This document shows positions 1 through 8,358 of a stretch of 42,841 nt of DNA, piece after piece. The notes beneath the pieces are model-generated. The model saw only the letters and a program-made list of their open reading frames with translations. It was not told the origin of the DNA and did no database searches. The DNA is from Deltaproteobacteria bacterium. Its GTDB lineage: Bacteria; Myxococcota; JACPTQ01. A program made the translations under genes and the position numbers. The stretch spans positions 1 to 42,841 of the forward strand of contig JACPTQ010000084.1 of assembly GCA_016192705.1 (NCBI GenBank). The letters run 5' to 3'. Numbering within the stretch: the stretch's first letter is position 1; the number at the start of each line of letters is the position of its first letter.

Positions 1-280
1 ATTGGGCAAGCGAAGGCTCGCATATTCTGTGAGCAATCGTTGGCAAGCCTGTGGCTTGCCGGCGCGAACAGAATCGCGAGGGCGACGGAACGGAGCCCGC
101 AGCGCACCTTTGCGCAGGGGATGAGGTGCCGATGGGGCGTGAGATTGCCGTTCTCGTGATGTTTGATTCATTCTGTGCAAACTCACATTTCATGTCAGAC
201 CCGAGGACTTCTGCGAGCCGGAGCGAGCCCAAAACCGACCGCCCCACGCTGGTCTTGGCCGCTTAACCGGGGATCGGGGC
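1..280 (+). repeat. Dispersed TIR element, copy A (left end of window)
   Basis: This stretch matches segments at 18876-19075 (same strand) and 42646-42841 (opposite strand). Shared landmarks are the GGGCAAGCGAAGGCTCGC end at 4-21, the core GCAGGGGATGAGGTGCCGAT at 114-133, the GACCCGAGGACTTC block near 199-212, GCGAGCCGGAGCGAGCCCA, and an outer TTAACCGGGGATCGGGG motif at 263-279. Copy A differs from the other two by about 90 extra bases between the left end and the core. The 334 bases before the first gene hold no supported coding region. Confidence 0.8.
22..110. other. Insertion within repeat copy A with perfect hairpin
   Basis: These bases are absent from copies B and C. They contain a perfect 8-bp stem, GGCAAGCC at 42-49 and GGCTTGCC at 53-60, with a 3-base loop. 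The flanking pair ATTCTGT (24-30) and ACAGAAT (68-74) can extend the structure. No coding potential is recognised. Confidence 0.5.
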
Positions 281-334
281 GACTTCCCAACTCCTTCATC
301 CGCTCAGAGCTGTGTGTTACCCTCTCGGCAACGC

Positions 335-1114
335 ATGCAAGCCGTTCTCTCCGTCGCAGGCCGCGTGGGCGGCGTCACGGTTCGTCTCGCCGAAGAGACC
401 GGTGGCCTTGTTCGCCTCCTTTGGCTCGTCGTGCGCAGTATGTTCCCGTGGCGCGTCGATGGCCCCGAGCTCGTCCGCAACCTGTTCAAGGTCGGCGTAC
501 GCCCGCTCATCATCGTCGTCCTCACGGCGCTCTTCGTGGGCGCGCTGATGGTCATCCAAACCGCGACTTACGTTCGCCAATTCGGCGCCTACGACCTCAT
601 CGGCTGGGGCGCGGCGTTCGCGACGTTTCGCGAGGTCGGCCCCATCCTCATCGGCCTCATGTTTTCGGGGCGCGTCGGCGCAAACAACACGGCCGAGCTC
701 GGCACCATGAAAGTCACCGAACAAATCGACGCGCTCCGAACGCTGTCGATCGACCCCATTCCTTACCTCGTGACGCCGCGATTTATCGCGATGGTCATCA
801 TGCTTTTCACGCTGACCGTGCTCGGCGACGTGATGGCGGTCTTGGGCGGCATGGTCACGGCGTACGGGCTCATCGATTTGTCGCCCGTTTCATTTTGGAA
901 CAGCCTAGCGGCCAACATTAAGGTCGCTGATTTCATGCAGGGCCTTTACAAAGCCGCGGTGTTCGGCGGCGTCATCGCGCTCGTCTCGTGCAAATTCGGG
1001 CTGTCGGTGACGGGCGGCGCACGGGGCGTCGGCCGCGCCGTCAACGATTCCGTGGTGACGACGGCTGTCGGCATTTTTGTGCTCGACTACGTCTTGACGT
1101 TTATCCTGTCATGA
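335..1114 (+). CDS. MlaE-family lipid ABC transporter permease (first copy)
   Basis: This is a permease of the MlaE/YrbE family, the inner-membrane channel of an Mla-type (MCE) phospholipid transporter. The roughly 259-residue protein has the family length. It has an N-terminal amphipathic segment and about five hydrophobic helices. The conserved loop is visible as ELGTMKVTEQIDALRTLSID followed by PIPYLVTPRF. The ATG at 335 is chosen; a GTG at 314 would add seven residues, and neither has a strong ribosome binding site. Its stop overlaps the next start as ATGA, which suggests translational coupling with a second, related permease. Gene symbol withheld because two paralogues are present. Confidence 0.9.
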   Translation: MQAVLSVAGRVGGVTVRLAEETGGLVRLLWLVVRSMFPWRVDGPELVRNLFKVGVRPLIIVVLTALFVGALMVIQTATYVRQFGAYDLIGWGAAFATFREVGPILIGLMFSGRVGANNTAELGTMKVTEQIDALRTLSIDPIPYLVTPRFIAMVIMLFTLTVLGDVMAVLGGMVTAYGLIDLSPVSFWNSLAANIKVADFMQGLYKAAVFGGVIALVSCKFGLSVTGGARGVGRAVNDSVVTTAVGIFVLDYVLTFILS

Positions 1115-1920
1115 TTCGCGCGGTCCAACAGCGCCTCCACTTCGCGGCGATTGTCCTCGGCACGAAAATCCTTTCGCTGCACCGCCACTTCGCGGCCTGC
1201 TTTGGGATCTTGCTCCGCACATGGTTTTTCACCATCAAGGGGCAATGGCGCATGAAAGAAATCTTTCGGCAAGCACACAACATCGGGAATCGCTCGGTTG
1301 TTTTCATCACGGCGGTTTTCAGCTTCCTCGGGATGATCCTCGTGCTTCAAACCGGCGAACAGGCACAGCGCATCATCGGCGACTTAAACCTCCTTGGCGC
1401 CACGATGATGCCGCTCATCGTCCGCGATTTCGGTCCGTCGATCTGCGGTCTCATGATCGCAACGCGCGTCGGCTCCGGCATCGCCGCTGAAATCGGTTCA
1501 ATGGTTGTGACCGACCAAGTCGACGCGCTCCGCATGTCGGCGGCCGATCCCGTCGACTACCTCGTCACGCCGCGCTTCATCGCAACGACGGTGATGATGG
1601 TCGCGCTTGCCGTCTTCGCCGTGCTCATCACGATGTCGGTCGGCGCGCTCACCGCGAAAACGAGTTTTGGCGTCCCCATCAACGTGTTTCTCGACACGAT
1701 GCTCGTGAAACCCTCGGACGTCGCAACCGGCGTCGCCAAGGCGATCGCTTACGGCATGGCGATCCCCGTTATCGCCGGGTATTGCGGTCTCGTGACGCGC
1801 GGCGGGTCGGAAGGCGTCGGGTGGGCCACAACGAACTCCGTCGTCGCGACGAGCTTCGCCGTCATCACGCTGAACCTCATCATCAGCGCGATCGCGTACC
1901 TCTTCACGGGTGGCGCATGA
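1111..1920 (+). CDS. MlaE-family lipid ABC transporter permease (second copy)
   Basis: This is a second MlaE/YrbE-type permease of about 269 residues, diverged from its upstream neighbour. It keeps the family core: EIGSMVVTDQVDALRMSAAD, then DYLVTPRFIATTVMM. The N-terminus has an amphipathic region before the first membrane helix. It overlaps the previous gene by four bases (ATGA at 1111-1114) and the ATPase gene the same way (1917-1920). E. coli has a single MlaE that forms a homodimer, so adjacent paralogues suggest a heterodimeric permease, as in the YrbEA/YrbEB pairs of mycobacterial mce operons. That assembly is inference. Confidence 0.9.
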   Translation: MIRAVQQRLHFAAIVLGTKILSLHRHFAACFGILLRTWFFTIKGQWRMKEIFRQAHNIGNRSVVFITAVFSFLGMILVLQTGEQAQRIIGDLNLLGATMMPLIVRDFGPSICGLMIATRVGSGIAAEIGSMVVTDQVDALRMSAADPVDYLVTPRFIATTVMMVALAVFAVLITMSVGALTAKTSFGVPINVFLDTMLVKPSDVATGVAKAIAYGMAIPVIAGYCGLVTRGGSEGVGWATTNSVVATSFAVITLNLIISAIAYLFTGGA

Positions 1921-2660
1921 TCGAATTCAAGGGCGTGAAAAAAGCGTTCGGCTCGAAGGTCGTTCTGCGCGGCGTCAACTTGACCGTCGGCAAATCGGAA
2001 GTCGTTTTTATCGTAGGCTCGTCAGGCGCGGGGAAAAGCGTTCTCGTCAAACACCTGATTGGACTTTTGCGATGCGACGCGGGCGAGATTTGGCTCGACG
2101 GCAAAGAGATTTCGAGAATGCGCGAGGAAGATTTTTACGAGATTCGCAAGAAGTGTTGCTACATCTTTCAGCACTCGACGCTTTTCGACTCGATGAGCGT
2201 GCTCGACAACGTCGCGCTCCCGCTGCGTAAGGGGCGCGGACTCACGGTTGCCGCGTCGCGCAAGACCGCGATGGAGCGTCTCGAAATGGTGCAGATGGAA
2301 TCGTACGCGCATCGGTTTCCCGCGGAGCTCGGCGCCGGGCTTCAAAAGCGTGTCGCCATCGCGCGTGGGCTCACGCTCGATCCGGCGTACGTTATTTACG
2401 ACGAGCCGACGACCTCGCTCGATCCCGTGTCGGCCCGCCGCGTCGACGCGCTCATTCGCGACATGTCGAAGCGCGTGAATGTTACGTCGCTCGTCGTCTC
2501 ACACGACTTGACGAGCATCTTCACCGTCGCCGACCGTGTCGCAATGCTGTACAGAGGCGATTTTCTTATCGACGGACCGCCCGCGGCGCTCAAGAACTCG
2601 ACGAACCCGGTTGTGCAGCAGTATGTTCGGGGCCAAGCAGACGGCCCGATGGAGACGTGA
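1917..2660 (+). CDS. mlaF: Mla-type lipid ABC transporter ATP-binding protein
   Basis: This is the cytoplasmic ATPase that powers the MlaE-type permeases. The 247-residue protein has a Walker A motif GSSGAGKS (residues 34-41), a Q-loop (YIFQHS), Walker B with catalytic Glu (YVIYDEPTTSLDP) and an H-loop (VVSHD). The ABC signature is unusual: it reads LGAGLQKRVAIARG instead of LSGGxxxR, so the usual Ser and the first Gly are changed. The start is an ATG overlapping the permease stop. Its own stop shares one base with the mlaD start (TGATG at 2658-2662). The family assignment is firm; the effect of the altered signature is not known. Confidence 0.92.
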   Translation: MIEFKGVKKAFGSKVVLRGVNLTVGKSEVVFIVGSSGAGKSVLVKHLIGLLRCDAGEIWLDGKEISRMREEDFYEIRKKCCYIFQHSTLFDSMSVLDNVALPLRKGRGLTVAASRKTAMERLEMVQMESYAHRFPAELGAGLQKRVAIARGLTLDPAYVIYDEPTTSLDPVSARRVDALIRDMSKRVNVTSLVVSHDLTSIFTVADRVAMLYRGDFLIDGPPAALKNSTNPVVQQYVRGQADGPMET

Positions 2661-3751
2661 TGGAAGAAAAAGGCCTCGAGGTCAAAGTTGGACTCCTCAT
2701 CTTCGTCGCGGCGGGAATTCTCGTCGCGTTCATCTTGATCCTCGGCGATTTTTCGACGCAGTCGACCTACGAGTTTAACGTCGAGTTTCGCTTCAGCGGC
2801 GACATTCAGAGCGGCGCGCCGGTCAAGATTTCGGGCGAGAAGGTCGGTAAAGTCAAAAAGGTCGAGTTCATTCCGGAGGGCGGCGCACTCACGACGAAAA
2901 AGGGCGAGAAGACGTTTGTGCGGCTCACGATCGCTGTGCAAGATCGCGCGAAGCAGCTTGTACGGAAGGACAGCGAATTCTCGGTCACGACGCAGGGAAT
3001 TCTGGGCGAAAAATATCTCGAGGTGACACCGGGCAAAACGGGCGACGTCATCGCGGCCGGAGAAAAAGTCCTGGGGCGAGACCCACCGCGCGTCGATTTG
3101 TTGCTGCAGCGCACGTACGAAATGATCGACAGCATGAGCGAGCTCTTGAAGGGTGACACGACCGACCTCAAAGACCTCGTGCAAACGATGGGCAAGCTCG
3201 GGAAGACCGTGAACCAGATCCTTAACGAAAATAAGCAGCTCCTGAATCAGTTGCTCGTCTCCGCGGTAAAGGCGATCGACAAGGTGGCCGACGCGATCGA
3301 CGAGGCGCGCCCGGGGATTGAGGATGCGAAGCGCGTGCTCGCCGCGGTGCGAAACGGAATCGGCGATGGGAGCGGGATTCGGCGACTTGTCGGGAACGCG
3401 GCCGACATGGCGCAGGCGGGCAAGGAGCTCGTCGTCGACGCCAAGCGAATCTTGCCGGGGACGATCGCAAAGGCCGAAAAGGCGCTCGACCGCGTCGACG
3501 CAATTGGCGCGAACGTGCAGGACTTCCTGAACAAGGAGAAGGGGAAGATTTCGCGGTCACTCACGAATGTCGAGGAGATCAGCGTTCGCGCGAAAAAAAT
3601 GACAGCCGACGTCGAAAAGAACGTCGCCAAGATTTTTCGCGGCAAGGGAAGCATCGCGAAGTTCCTGAACGACGACGAGATTTACGATAACGTGCGCGAG
3701 ATGATGCGCGACTTAAAGCGCCATCCGTGGAAAATCCTCTGGAAGGACTGA
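2660..3751 (+). CDS. mlaD: MCE-domain lipid-binding protein (MlaD family)
   Basis: This is the periplasmic substrate-binding component of the Mla-type transporter, anchored by one N-terminal helix (about residues 9-28). One MCE domain follows, beginning YEFNVEFRFSGDIQSGAPVK and containing the VGKVKKVEF and GILGEKYLEV segments. The protein has about 363 residues, roughly twice the length of E. coli MlaD. The extra C-terminal half is predicted from composition to be helical and coiled, and could form a longer tunnel or needle as in PqiB or Mce proteins (inference). ATG 2660 is used; a GTG directly before it adds one residue. No MlaB or MlaC gene follows. Confidence 0.9.
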   Translation: MEEKGLEVKVGLLIFVAAGILVAFILILGDFSTQSTYEFNVEFRFSGDIQSGAPVKISGEKVGKVKKVEFIPEGGALTTKKGEKTFVRLTIAVQDRAKQLVRKDSEFSVTTQGILGEKYLEVTPGKTGDVIAAGEKVLGRDPPRVDLLLQRTYEMIDSMSELLKGDTTDLKDLVQTMGKLGKTVNQILNENKQLLNQLLVSAVKAIDKVADAIDEARPGIEDAKRVLAAVRNGIGDGSGIRRLVGNAADMAQAGKELVVDAKRILPGTIAKAEKALDRVDAIGANVQDFLNKEKGKISRSLTNVEEISVRAKKMTADVEKNVAKIFRGKGSIAKFLNDDEIYDNVREMMRDLKRHPWKILWKD

Positions 3752-3764
3752 CAGACGCGAGCCG

Positions 3765-4343
3765 ATGTTTAGCGCGGCGCCTGTCTTAATTGGGTTCGCC
3801 TCGCTTCTCATCGGTGGCGGTGTTCAATGTGGCCCGACCGGACCCCAGGCGGCGTACGCCGTATTGGCGGCCGCGCCCGTCGTTTTCGCCGCCGGACTCG
3901 CGTTAACACGCCTCGTACAATGGCTGTGGCAGCGCCTCGACCCCACCCTATCGTTCCGGCTCCGCCCGCACGCGAGTCTTTTCGTCGCGCTGCTCCTCGT
4001 CGCGGTCCTCACTGCCATAAAGGGCGATCGCGTCTCGCGATGGTTTGGCATGGCGTTTTGGCTCTATGGCACCTCATACCTTTCGCTCTTGCTCGTCACG
4101 CTCCGCATCTGGTGGTGGCGTTCAAGACCGCGCGACCTCACCTGGGCGCCGGTCGTACCACTCGTGCTCACCCTCTCACCCACAGTCCCGCTCGCATTCG
4201 AAACCGGTGCGCGCTCCGTCGTTGAGGAAATCGCGTTCCTGATATGGGTGTTTCCAGGCTACGGGGGGATTGTAACGGGCGGAGTGCTGCTCGTCCTCGC
4301 CGTTGAGTTTGCCATTCGCCGCGGGCGAATCGCGCGGAGATAG
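3765..4343 (+). CDS. Multi-spanning membrane protein of unknown function
   Basis: I do not recognise this 192-residue protein. It has about six hydrophobic segments, starting directly at the N-terminus (APVLIGFASLLIGGGV), and short charged loops. It ends in a basic tail (IRRGRIARR), which by the positive-inside rule should be cytoplasmic. It starts 13 bases after the mlaD stop on the same strand, so it may belong to the Mla operon. No catalytic motif is visible. The clean reading frame and codon use like its neighbours support a real gene. Confidence 0.65.
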   Translation: MFSAAPVLIGFASLLIGGGVQCGPTGPQAAYAVLAAAPVVFAAGLALTRLVQWLWQRLDPTLSFRLRPHASLFVALLLVAVLTAIKGDRVSRWFGMAFWLYGTSYLSLLLVTLRIWWWRSRPRDLTWAPVVPLVLTLSPTVPLAFETGARSVVEEIAFLIWVFPGYGGIVTGGVLLVLAVEFAIRRGRIARR

Positions 4344-4392
4344 CACGCACGTCGTTGTTGCGGTCGCCTCCGCCGTATGACAGATTTTAGCG

Positions 4393-5352
4393 GTGGCCGT
4401 CTACACGAAGCTCACGCTCGAACAGGTGGCGCAGCTCCTTTCGGATTGTGGAATTGCGCGACCGCTCGCCATCACGGGAATCGCCGCCGGATCGCGACAC
4501 ACAAATTACCGCGTCGAAGTTGCCGACAAAACGCTCTTCCTCCGAATCAACGAGGGCTCGTCCCCCGAAGCGCTCGCCTACGAGCGCGACCTTGTGACGC
4601 ATCTCGTGGCCGCCGGATTCCCAACACCGTCCTTCGCAAGCCCATGCGCCGTCTCGTTTGGCGACAAACCCGTTTCGCTCTTCGCGTTCGTTCGCGGTGA
4701 GCCGATTGAGCCGCAACGCCTCACAACCGAAAACATCGCGGAGGTCGGGCGCCACCTCGCTCGTTTTCACGTGGCGACACGCGATTTCAAAAACGCGCGA
4801 GAGAACCCCTTCTCCGCAAAGCGCGTTCGGGCGATGTGCGATCGCGTCGAACACGAGGGGCGGCCGGACTTGCGGGTGGTTGGGAAGCGCCTTCACGACG
4901 AAGTTGCTCGCTGCGCCGACGCCTTTGAGGGGCTCGCGCCAGCCACGATTCACGGCGATCTCTTTCACGACAACATTCTCTGGAGCGGCGACAAAATCAC
5001 CGCCATCCTCGATTTCGAGATGGCGTCGACCGGCGCAATTCCGTACGACGTCGCGGTCGCCATTCTCGCGCTCACCTTTGTCGACCGCGATTTCCGTTGG
5101 GATCAAGCCCGGGAGCTCGTGGGCGCCTACAGCCGCGTTAACGCACTTGAGACCATTGAACGGAACGCGCTCTATTGGATCTCGCGCTTTGCCGCCGCGC
5201 GCTTCGCCGTTTCTCGGATCACCGACTTTGAAATGCGTCCGGCGCCAGAAGCTCTGGACCGAATTCACAAGGACTACCGCGACTTCTTGCAACGCCTCGA
5301 TCGGCTCGACGAAATTGGCGATGCTCTCTTTCTCGAACGGGTGCTCGAATGA
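4393..5352 (+). CDS. thrB: Homoserine kinase, type II (ThrB, APH fold)
   Basis: This enzyme phosphorylates homoserine in threonine synthesis. The 319-residue protein begins MAVYTKLTLEQVAQLL, the characteristic opening of the aminoglycoside-phosphotransferase-like homoserine kinase found in proteobacteria. The catalytic loop reads IHGDLFHDNILW (Asp and Asn of the Brenner motif), and the metal-binding motif ILDFEMA follows. GTG is the start codon, because it gives the conserved N-terminus exactly. The stop overlaps the next gene by four bases (ATGA). Other APH-fold kinases are possible, but the N-terminus favours ThrB. No other threonine gene is nearby. Confidence 0.88.
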   Translation: MAVYTKLTLEQVAQLLSDCGIARPLAITGIAAGSRHTNYRVEVADKTLFLRINEGSSPEALAYERDLVTHLVAAGFPTPSFASPCAVSFGDKPVSLFAFVRGEPIEPQRLTTENIAEVGRHLARFHVATRDFKNARENPFSAKRVRAMCDRVEHEGRPDLRVVGKRLHDEVARCADAFEGLAPATIHGDLFHDNILWSGDKITAILDFEMASTGAIPYDVAVAILALTFVDRDFRWDQARELVGAYSRVNALETIERNALYWISRFAAARFAVSRITDFEMRPAPEALDRIHKDYRDFLQRLDRLDEIGDALFLERVLE

Positions 5353-6797
5353 CGCTCTTCGCGATTACAGGTCTCGCGCTGCTTGTCGCCACACCTCCGA
5401 CAGAAAAAACCTCAACGGCGTCGACGCTCATCGAAAAACTTTTTGCGTCTGGGCGCCGGCAAGCCGAACCCTTCACGTGGGCCCTCCTCGACGCTTACGC
5501 CCGTGCCCCAACCGAAACGCTTCGCGCGGCGGCAGCGGCGCTCGTCCGTCGCTGCGACAATTCTGTGACGGAGGAGGCGCTGCACCGCATCCTCAAACAG
5601 AATCCCCGCGGCGCCTTGACGGTCCTCGCAGAAACCGCACCGCCCAGCCTTTGCGTCGTTCGAGCCGTCGACGCGCTAAACCGCCACCCGCGACTAAACG
5701 CTTCCGTTGGTGCAACTCTTCTTCTCGCCGCCCTCGACAGCGTCGACACGAAGATTCGCCTCGCAGCACTCGACGCCCTCTCCGCGCCCGCCTTCGCGAA
5801 CGACTTGAAAGCGATCGACGAGATTCGTTCGTCACCACGTCTCGCTGCGCTCGTTGAACACGTTGACAGCGAAACGCGGTTTCGCGGCACGGCGCTCGTC
5901 GTCTCCGTTTCTGACAAAGGCGCGCCCCCACACCTGTCCAAGCTCCTCGCTTTCCGCGTGTCGCGCCGGCTGTCGATTCGCCAACGAACGCAAGAGGTTC
6001 TCGCGGAATTGGGCCGCGACGAACTGCGTGACGATTTCACAGACATCACGGAGTGTGTCGGCGCATTCCAAGCCATCGCGAGATTATCTGGGTTCGACGA
6101 CCTACGGCGGATTCACGAAAAATTCGGCGCATCGATCGCGCACGCCACGCGCTCTGAGAATGCTTACTGTCGAATCTTTGCGTACGAACACCTCGGTGCA
6201 TGGCACGACGGTCCCGATGTCTGCGGAAAACTGAAATCTCATCTTCGCAAGGAGAAAGTGGAGGCGGTACGTGTCGCCATGCGCGGCGCTTGTTTTCAGC
6301 GCGCGGCGACCGCCCAAAACGAAAAGTGGCTTGCCCACGTCTTGACGCGATCGCCAAATCGATTTCACAAAGCGATTGCGGGACGCGCTCTCCTCCACGC
6401 AAGAAGCCCGACGGGTCGCAACACGGTGATCGCCGCCCTCAAGGCGCGAGACCGCGATGTCCGCTGGATCGCGGCGCAAACCCTTGTCGACGAGCGCCAT
6501 CGATGGGCTCGGCTTCACAAGCATGACCGCATGGCGGGGCGAAGCAAGGAAACGGTACGGGACGTCGCCGATTTTTACGCAACGATGGAGGCGCTCGTCC
6601 CGGCCGTCGCCGACCCCGATTGGTACGTCCGCAACAACGCCGCGCTCGCGCTTCAGGAAGCGACCGGCAATGATTTCGGGACGCACGCGAAGCGCTGGAA
6701 GGCTTTCTGGGTCGCGGTCGGACGAACCTTGTGGGAGACACCGACCGAAGCCGGCTCGCCGACCAATGCCCCATCCCCCGCGCGAACGAATGAGTGA
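5349..6797 (+). CDS. HEAT-like repeat protein, probably exported
   Basis: This 482-residue protein has a hydrophobic N-terminus (MTLFAITGLALLVATPP) resembling a short signal peptide. It is followed by Ala/Leu/Arg-rich helical repeats of about 35 residues, for example AAAALVRRCDNSVTEEALHR and CRIFAYEHLG. The pattern suggests a HEAT/armadillo-like scaffold. A late segment, DPDWYVRNNAALALQEATG, is a typical HEAT helix pair. No catalytic motif is seen. The gene overlaps thrB by four bases. The role is unknown; protein-protein binding is inference from the fold type. Confidence 0.7.
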   Translation: MTLFAITGLALLVATPPTEKTSTASTLIEKLFASGRRQAEPFTWALLDAYARAPTETLRAAAAALVRRCDNSVTEEALHRILKQNPRGALTVLAETAPPSLCVVRAVDALNRHPRLNASVGATLLLAALDSVDTKIRLAALDALSAPAFANDLKAIDEIRSSPRLAALVEHVDSETRFRGTALVVSVSDKGAPPHLSKLLAFRVSRRLSIRQRTQEVLAELGRDELRDDFTDITECVGAFQAIARLSGFDDLRRIHEKFGASIAHATRSENAYCRIFAYEHLGAWHDGPDVCGKLKSHLRKEKVEAVRVAMRGACFQRAATAQNEKWLAHVLTRSPNRFHKAIAGRALLHARSPTGRNTVIAALKARDRDVRWIAAQTLVDERHRWARLHKHDRMAGRSKETVRDVADFYATMEALVPAVADPDWYVRNNAALALQEATGNDFGTHAKRWKAFWVAVGRTLWETPTEAGSPTNAPSPARTNE

Positions 6798-6803
6798 ACC
6801 GGC

Positions 6804-7544
6804 TTGGGCGCTCGCGAAACCTACCGCGCGATGGCCTCCCATTACGACGCGTGGCTCACCGCGCTCGGGGGCGACTTCTCCAAGCTCGTCGCACCGCGCC
6901 TTGATCAGGTCCTTGCACGACATCGCATCAAGCGGGGCCGCTTCCTCGACCTCGGCTGTGGCACAGGGTCGCTCCTCGCCCTTTATCGCGCGCGAAGCAC
7001 GGCGCTCGCTGGCGTCGACGCCTCGCCAGAAATGTTGGCCGTCGCAAAACAGAGACTCGGGCGCGACGCGACCCTTCTCGTTGGGCGACTCGACGCAATC
7101 CCGCTTCGAAAAAAATGGGACGTCATCACGTGCTTCTACGACACGCTCAATCATCTCACCGATCGCGCCGCTCTCGCAGCGGCGTTCCGCGAAGTGTCGC
7201 GCCTCCTCTCAGCGCGCGGCGTCTTCGTCTTCGACACGAACAATCGGCACTGCTACCAAGCCCTCTGGCAATCGACATCCATCGTGAAAACGAAAGACGC
7301 CACGATCTCCGTGACATCGCATTTCGTCGAATCGGCAAGCGTTGGGACATCTGTCATTACGATTTCGCCGGTCGTCGGGCCGCGTGTCACCGCCGAGCTC
7401 CGAGAACGGTGCTACGACGACGCCGACATTTGCGCGCTTCTTGAGGCCGCGTCCCTCAACGTGCGCACCGCGAAGCCCATCAATCCCTTCGCGCCCGGCG
7501 ACATCCAACCGATCAAAACGTTTTGGGTTACGACCCGCGCTTGA
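6804..7544 (+). CDS. Class I SAM-dependent methyltransferase
   Basis: The sequence has the Rossmann methyltransferase pattern: YRAMASHYDAWL near the N-terminus, motif I FLDLGCGTGSLL (SAM glycine loop), the motif II acidic residue in GVDASPEML, and the motif IV region WDVITCFYDTLNHL. The length of about 246 residues fits a small-molecule methyltransferase. The substrate cannot be read from the sequence. A TTG at 6804 is taken as start because it keeps the whole YDxxAxxYD-like opening; ATG 6831 is the alternative. It lies six bases after the preceding stop and probably shares its transcript. Confidence 0.85.
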   Translation: MGARETYRAMASHYDAWLTALGGDFSKLVAPRLDQVLARHRIKRGRFLDLGCGTGSLLALYRARSTALAGVDASPEMLAVAKQRLGRDATLLVGRLDAIPLRKKWDVITCFYDTLNHLTDRAALAAAFREVSRLLSARGVFVFDTNNRHCYQALWQSTSIVKTKDATISVTSHFVESASVGTSVITISPVVGPRVTAELRERCYDDADICALLEAASLNVRTAKPINPFAPGDIQPIKTFWVTTRA

Positions 7545-7576
7545 CGAAAAGCCCCCACTTCGGTATCTTTGTCGTT

Positions 7577-7601
7577 AATGAGAGTGAAAATCACACTCAA
7601 T
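7577..7601. promoter_or_regulatory. Fur-box-like operator upstream of bfd-bfr
   Basis: A 25-bp inverted repeat has 11-base arms, AATGAGAGTGA and TCACACTCAAT, around AAA. Its central 21 bases (7579-7599) follow the TGAxAxTGA-xxx-TCAxxxTCA layout. They match 14 of 21 positions of the classical Fur consensus TGATAATGATTATCATTATCA by my count. It lies five bases before the bfd start codon, where a bound repressor would block expression. Iron-dependent control is inferred from this match and from the iron genes downstream. Confidence 0.65.
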
Positions 7602-7606
7602 TGCAA

Positions 7607-7858
7607 ATGATCGTTTGTCTGTGCAGAGGAATTACCGACGCCGATGTTCGGCGCGTCCTCGCACGCGGCGCAACCACCGTCACAGAGCTTGGCGCATCGT
7701 GTGGGGCTGGGGCCGAGTGCGGCGGTTGCCGACCTGTCCTTTACCGACTCCTCGTCGAACACCGTCAGGCCGCTACCGTTAATTCCGCTCTTGTCACCGA
7801 CACGCGAGATTCAAACCCGTCCGTCAATTGCAACCTCCGCGCGCGCCGGCTACCATAA
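7607..7858 (+). CDS. bfd: Bacterioferritin-associated ferredoxin (Bfd-like)
   Basis: This small [2Fe-2S] protein passes electrons to bacterioferritin to release stored iron. The four cluster ligands are C4, C6, C38 and C41 (CLC at the N-terminus and ECGGC), the same spacing as E. coli Bfd. The start is ATG 7607, which puts the first cysteine at residue 4 as in the family; longer upstream readings are not supported. At 83 residues it is slightly longer than E. coli Bfd, with a tail of about 25 residues that lacks family features. It sits between a Fur-like site and bfr. Confidence 0.9.
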   Translation: MIVCLCRGITDADVRRVLARGATTVTELGASCGAGAECGGCRPVLYRLLVEHRQAATVNSALVTDTRDSNPSVNCNLRARRLP

Positions 7859-7878
7859 GTCGACGTTGGAGGTCGACC

Positions 7879-8352
7879 ATGAAGGGGAATCAAAAAGTTC
7901 TCGAGCTCCTAAACAATGTCCTCACGGCGGAGCTCACCGCCATCAGCCAGTATTTCGTTCACGCTCGCCTCTGCAAGAACTGGGGCTACGAGCGTCTCTG
8001 GAAAACCATTCGCGAACAATCGATCGGCGAGATGAAACATGCGGACGAGATCATCGAGCGGGTGATTTTTCTCGAAGGGATTCCCAACGTGCAGCGCCTT
8101 CGTCCCATCACCATCGGCCAATCGGTGCCCGAACAGTTGAAGCTCGACCGCGACCTCGAGGCCGCCGCGATCCCCATGCTGAACGACGGCGTTGAAACGT
8201 GCCGTACGGCCGGTGACAACGGGAGCCGAATCCTCGTCGAGGAGATTCTCCGCTCCGAGGAGGAACACATCGATTGGCTCGACGCACAACTCGCGCTCCT
8301 CAAGCAAGTCGGCGAATCGGCGTACCTCGCCGAACAAATCCACAAGGAGTAA
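7879..8352 (+). CDS. bfr: Bacterioferritin
   Basis: This is a 24-mer iron-storage protein with a ferroxidase centre and haem. All ferroxidase ligands are present at canonical numbers: E18, E51, H54, E94, E127 and H130. Tyr25 is also present, and Met52 is available as axial haem ligand. The length of 157 residues matches the family. The start ATG is preceded by GGAGG at 7868-7872. It follows bfd by 20 bases, so the two are probably co-transcribed and share the Fur-like operator. Confidence 0.97.
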   Translation: MKGNQKVLELLNNVLTAELTAISQYFVHARLCKNWGYERLWKTIREQSIGEMKHADEIIERVIFLEGIPNVQRLRPITIGQSVPEQLKLDRDLEAAAIPMLNDGVETCRTAGDNGSRILVEEILRSEEEHIDWLDAQLALLKQVGESAYLAEQIHKE

Positions 8353-8358
8353 AAGCCG

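Noticed and set aside
51-266. Small gene in repeat copy A
   Set aside because: The reading frame covers the repeat and its hairpin; the other copies do not keep it.
7523-7606. N-terminal extension of Bfd
   Set aside because: The family begins three residues before the first cluster cysteine, and the extension would place the Fur-like palindrome inside the coding region.
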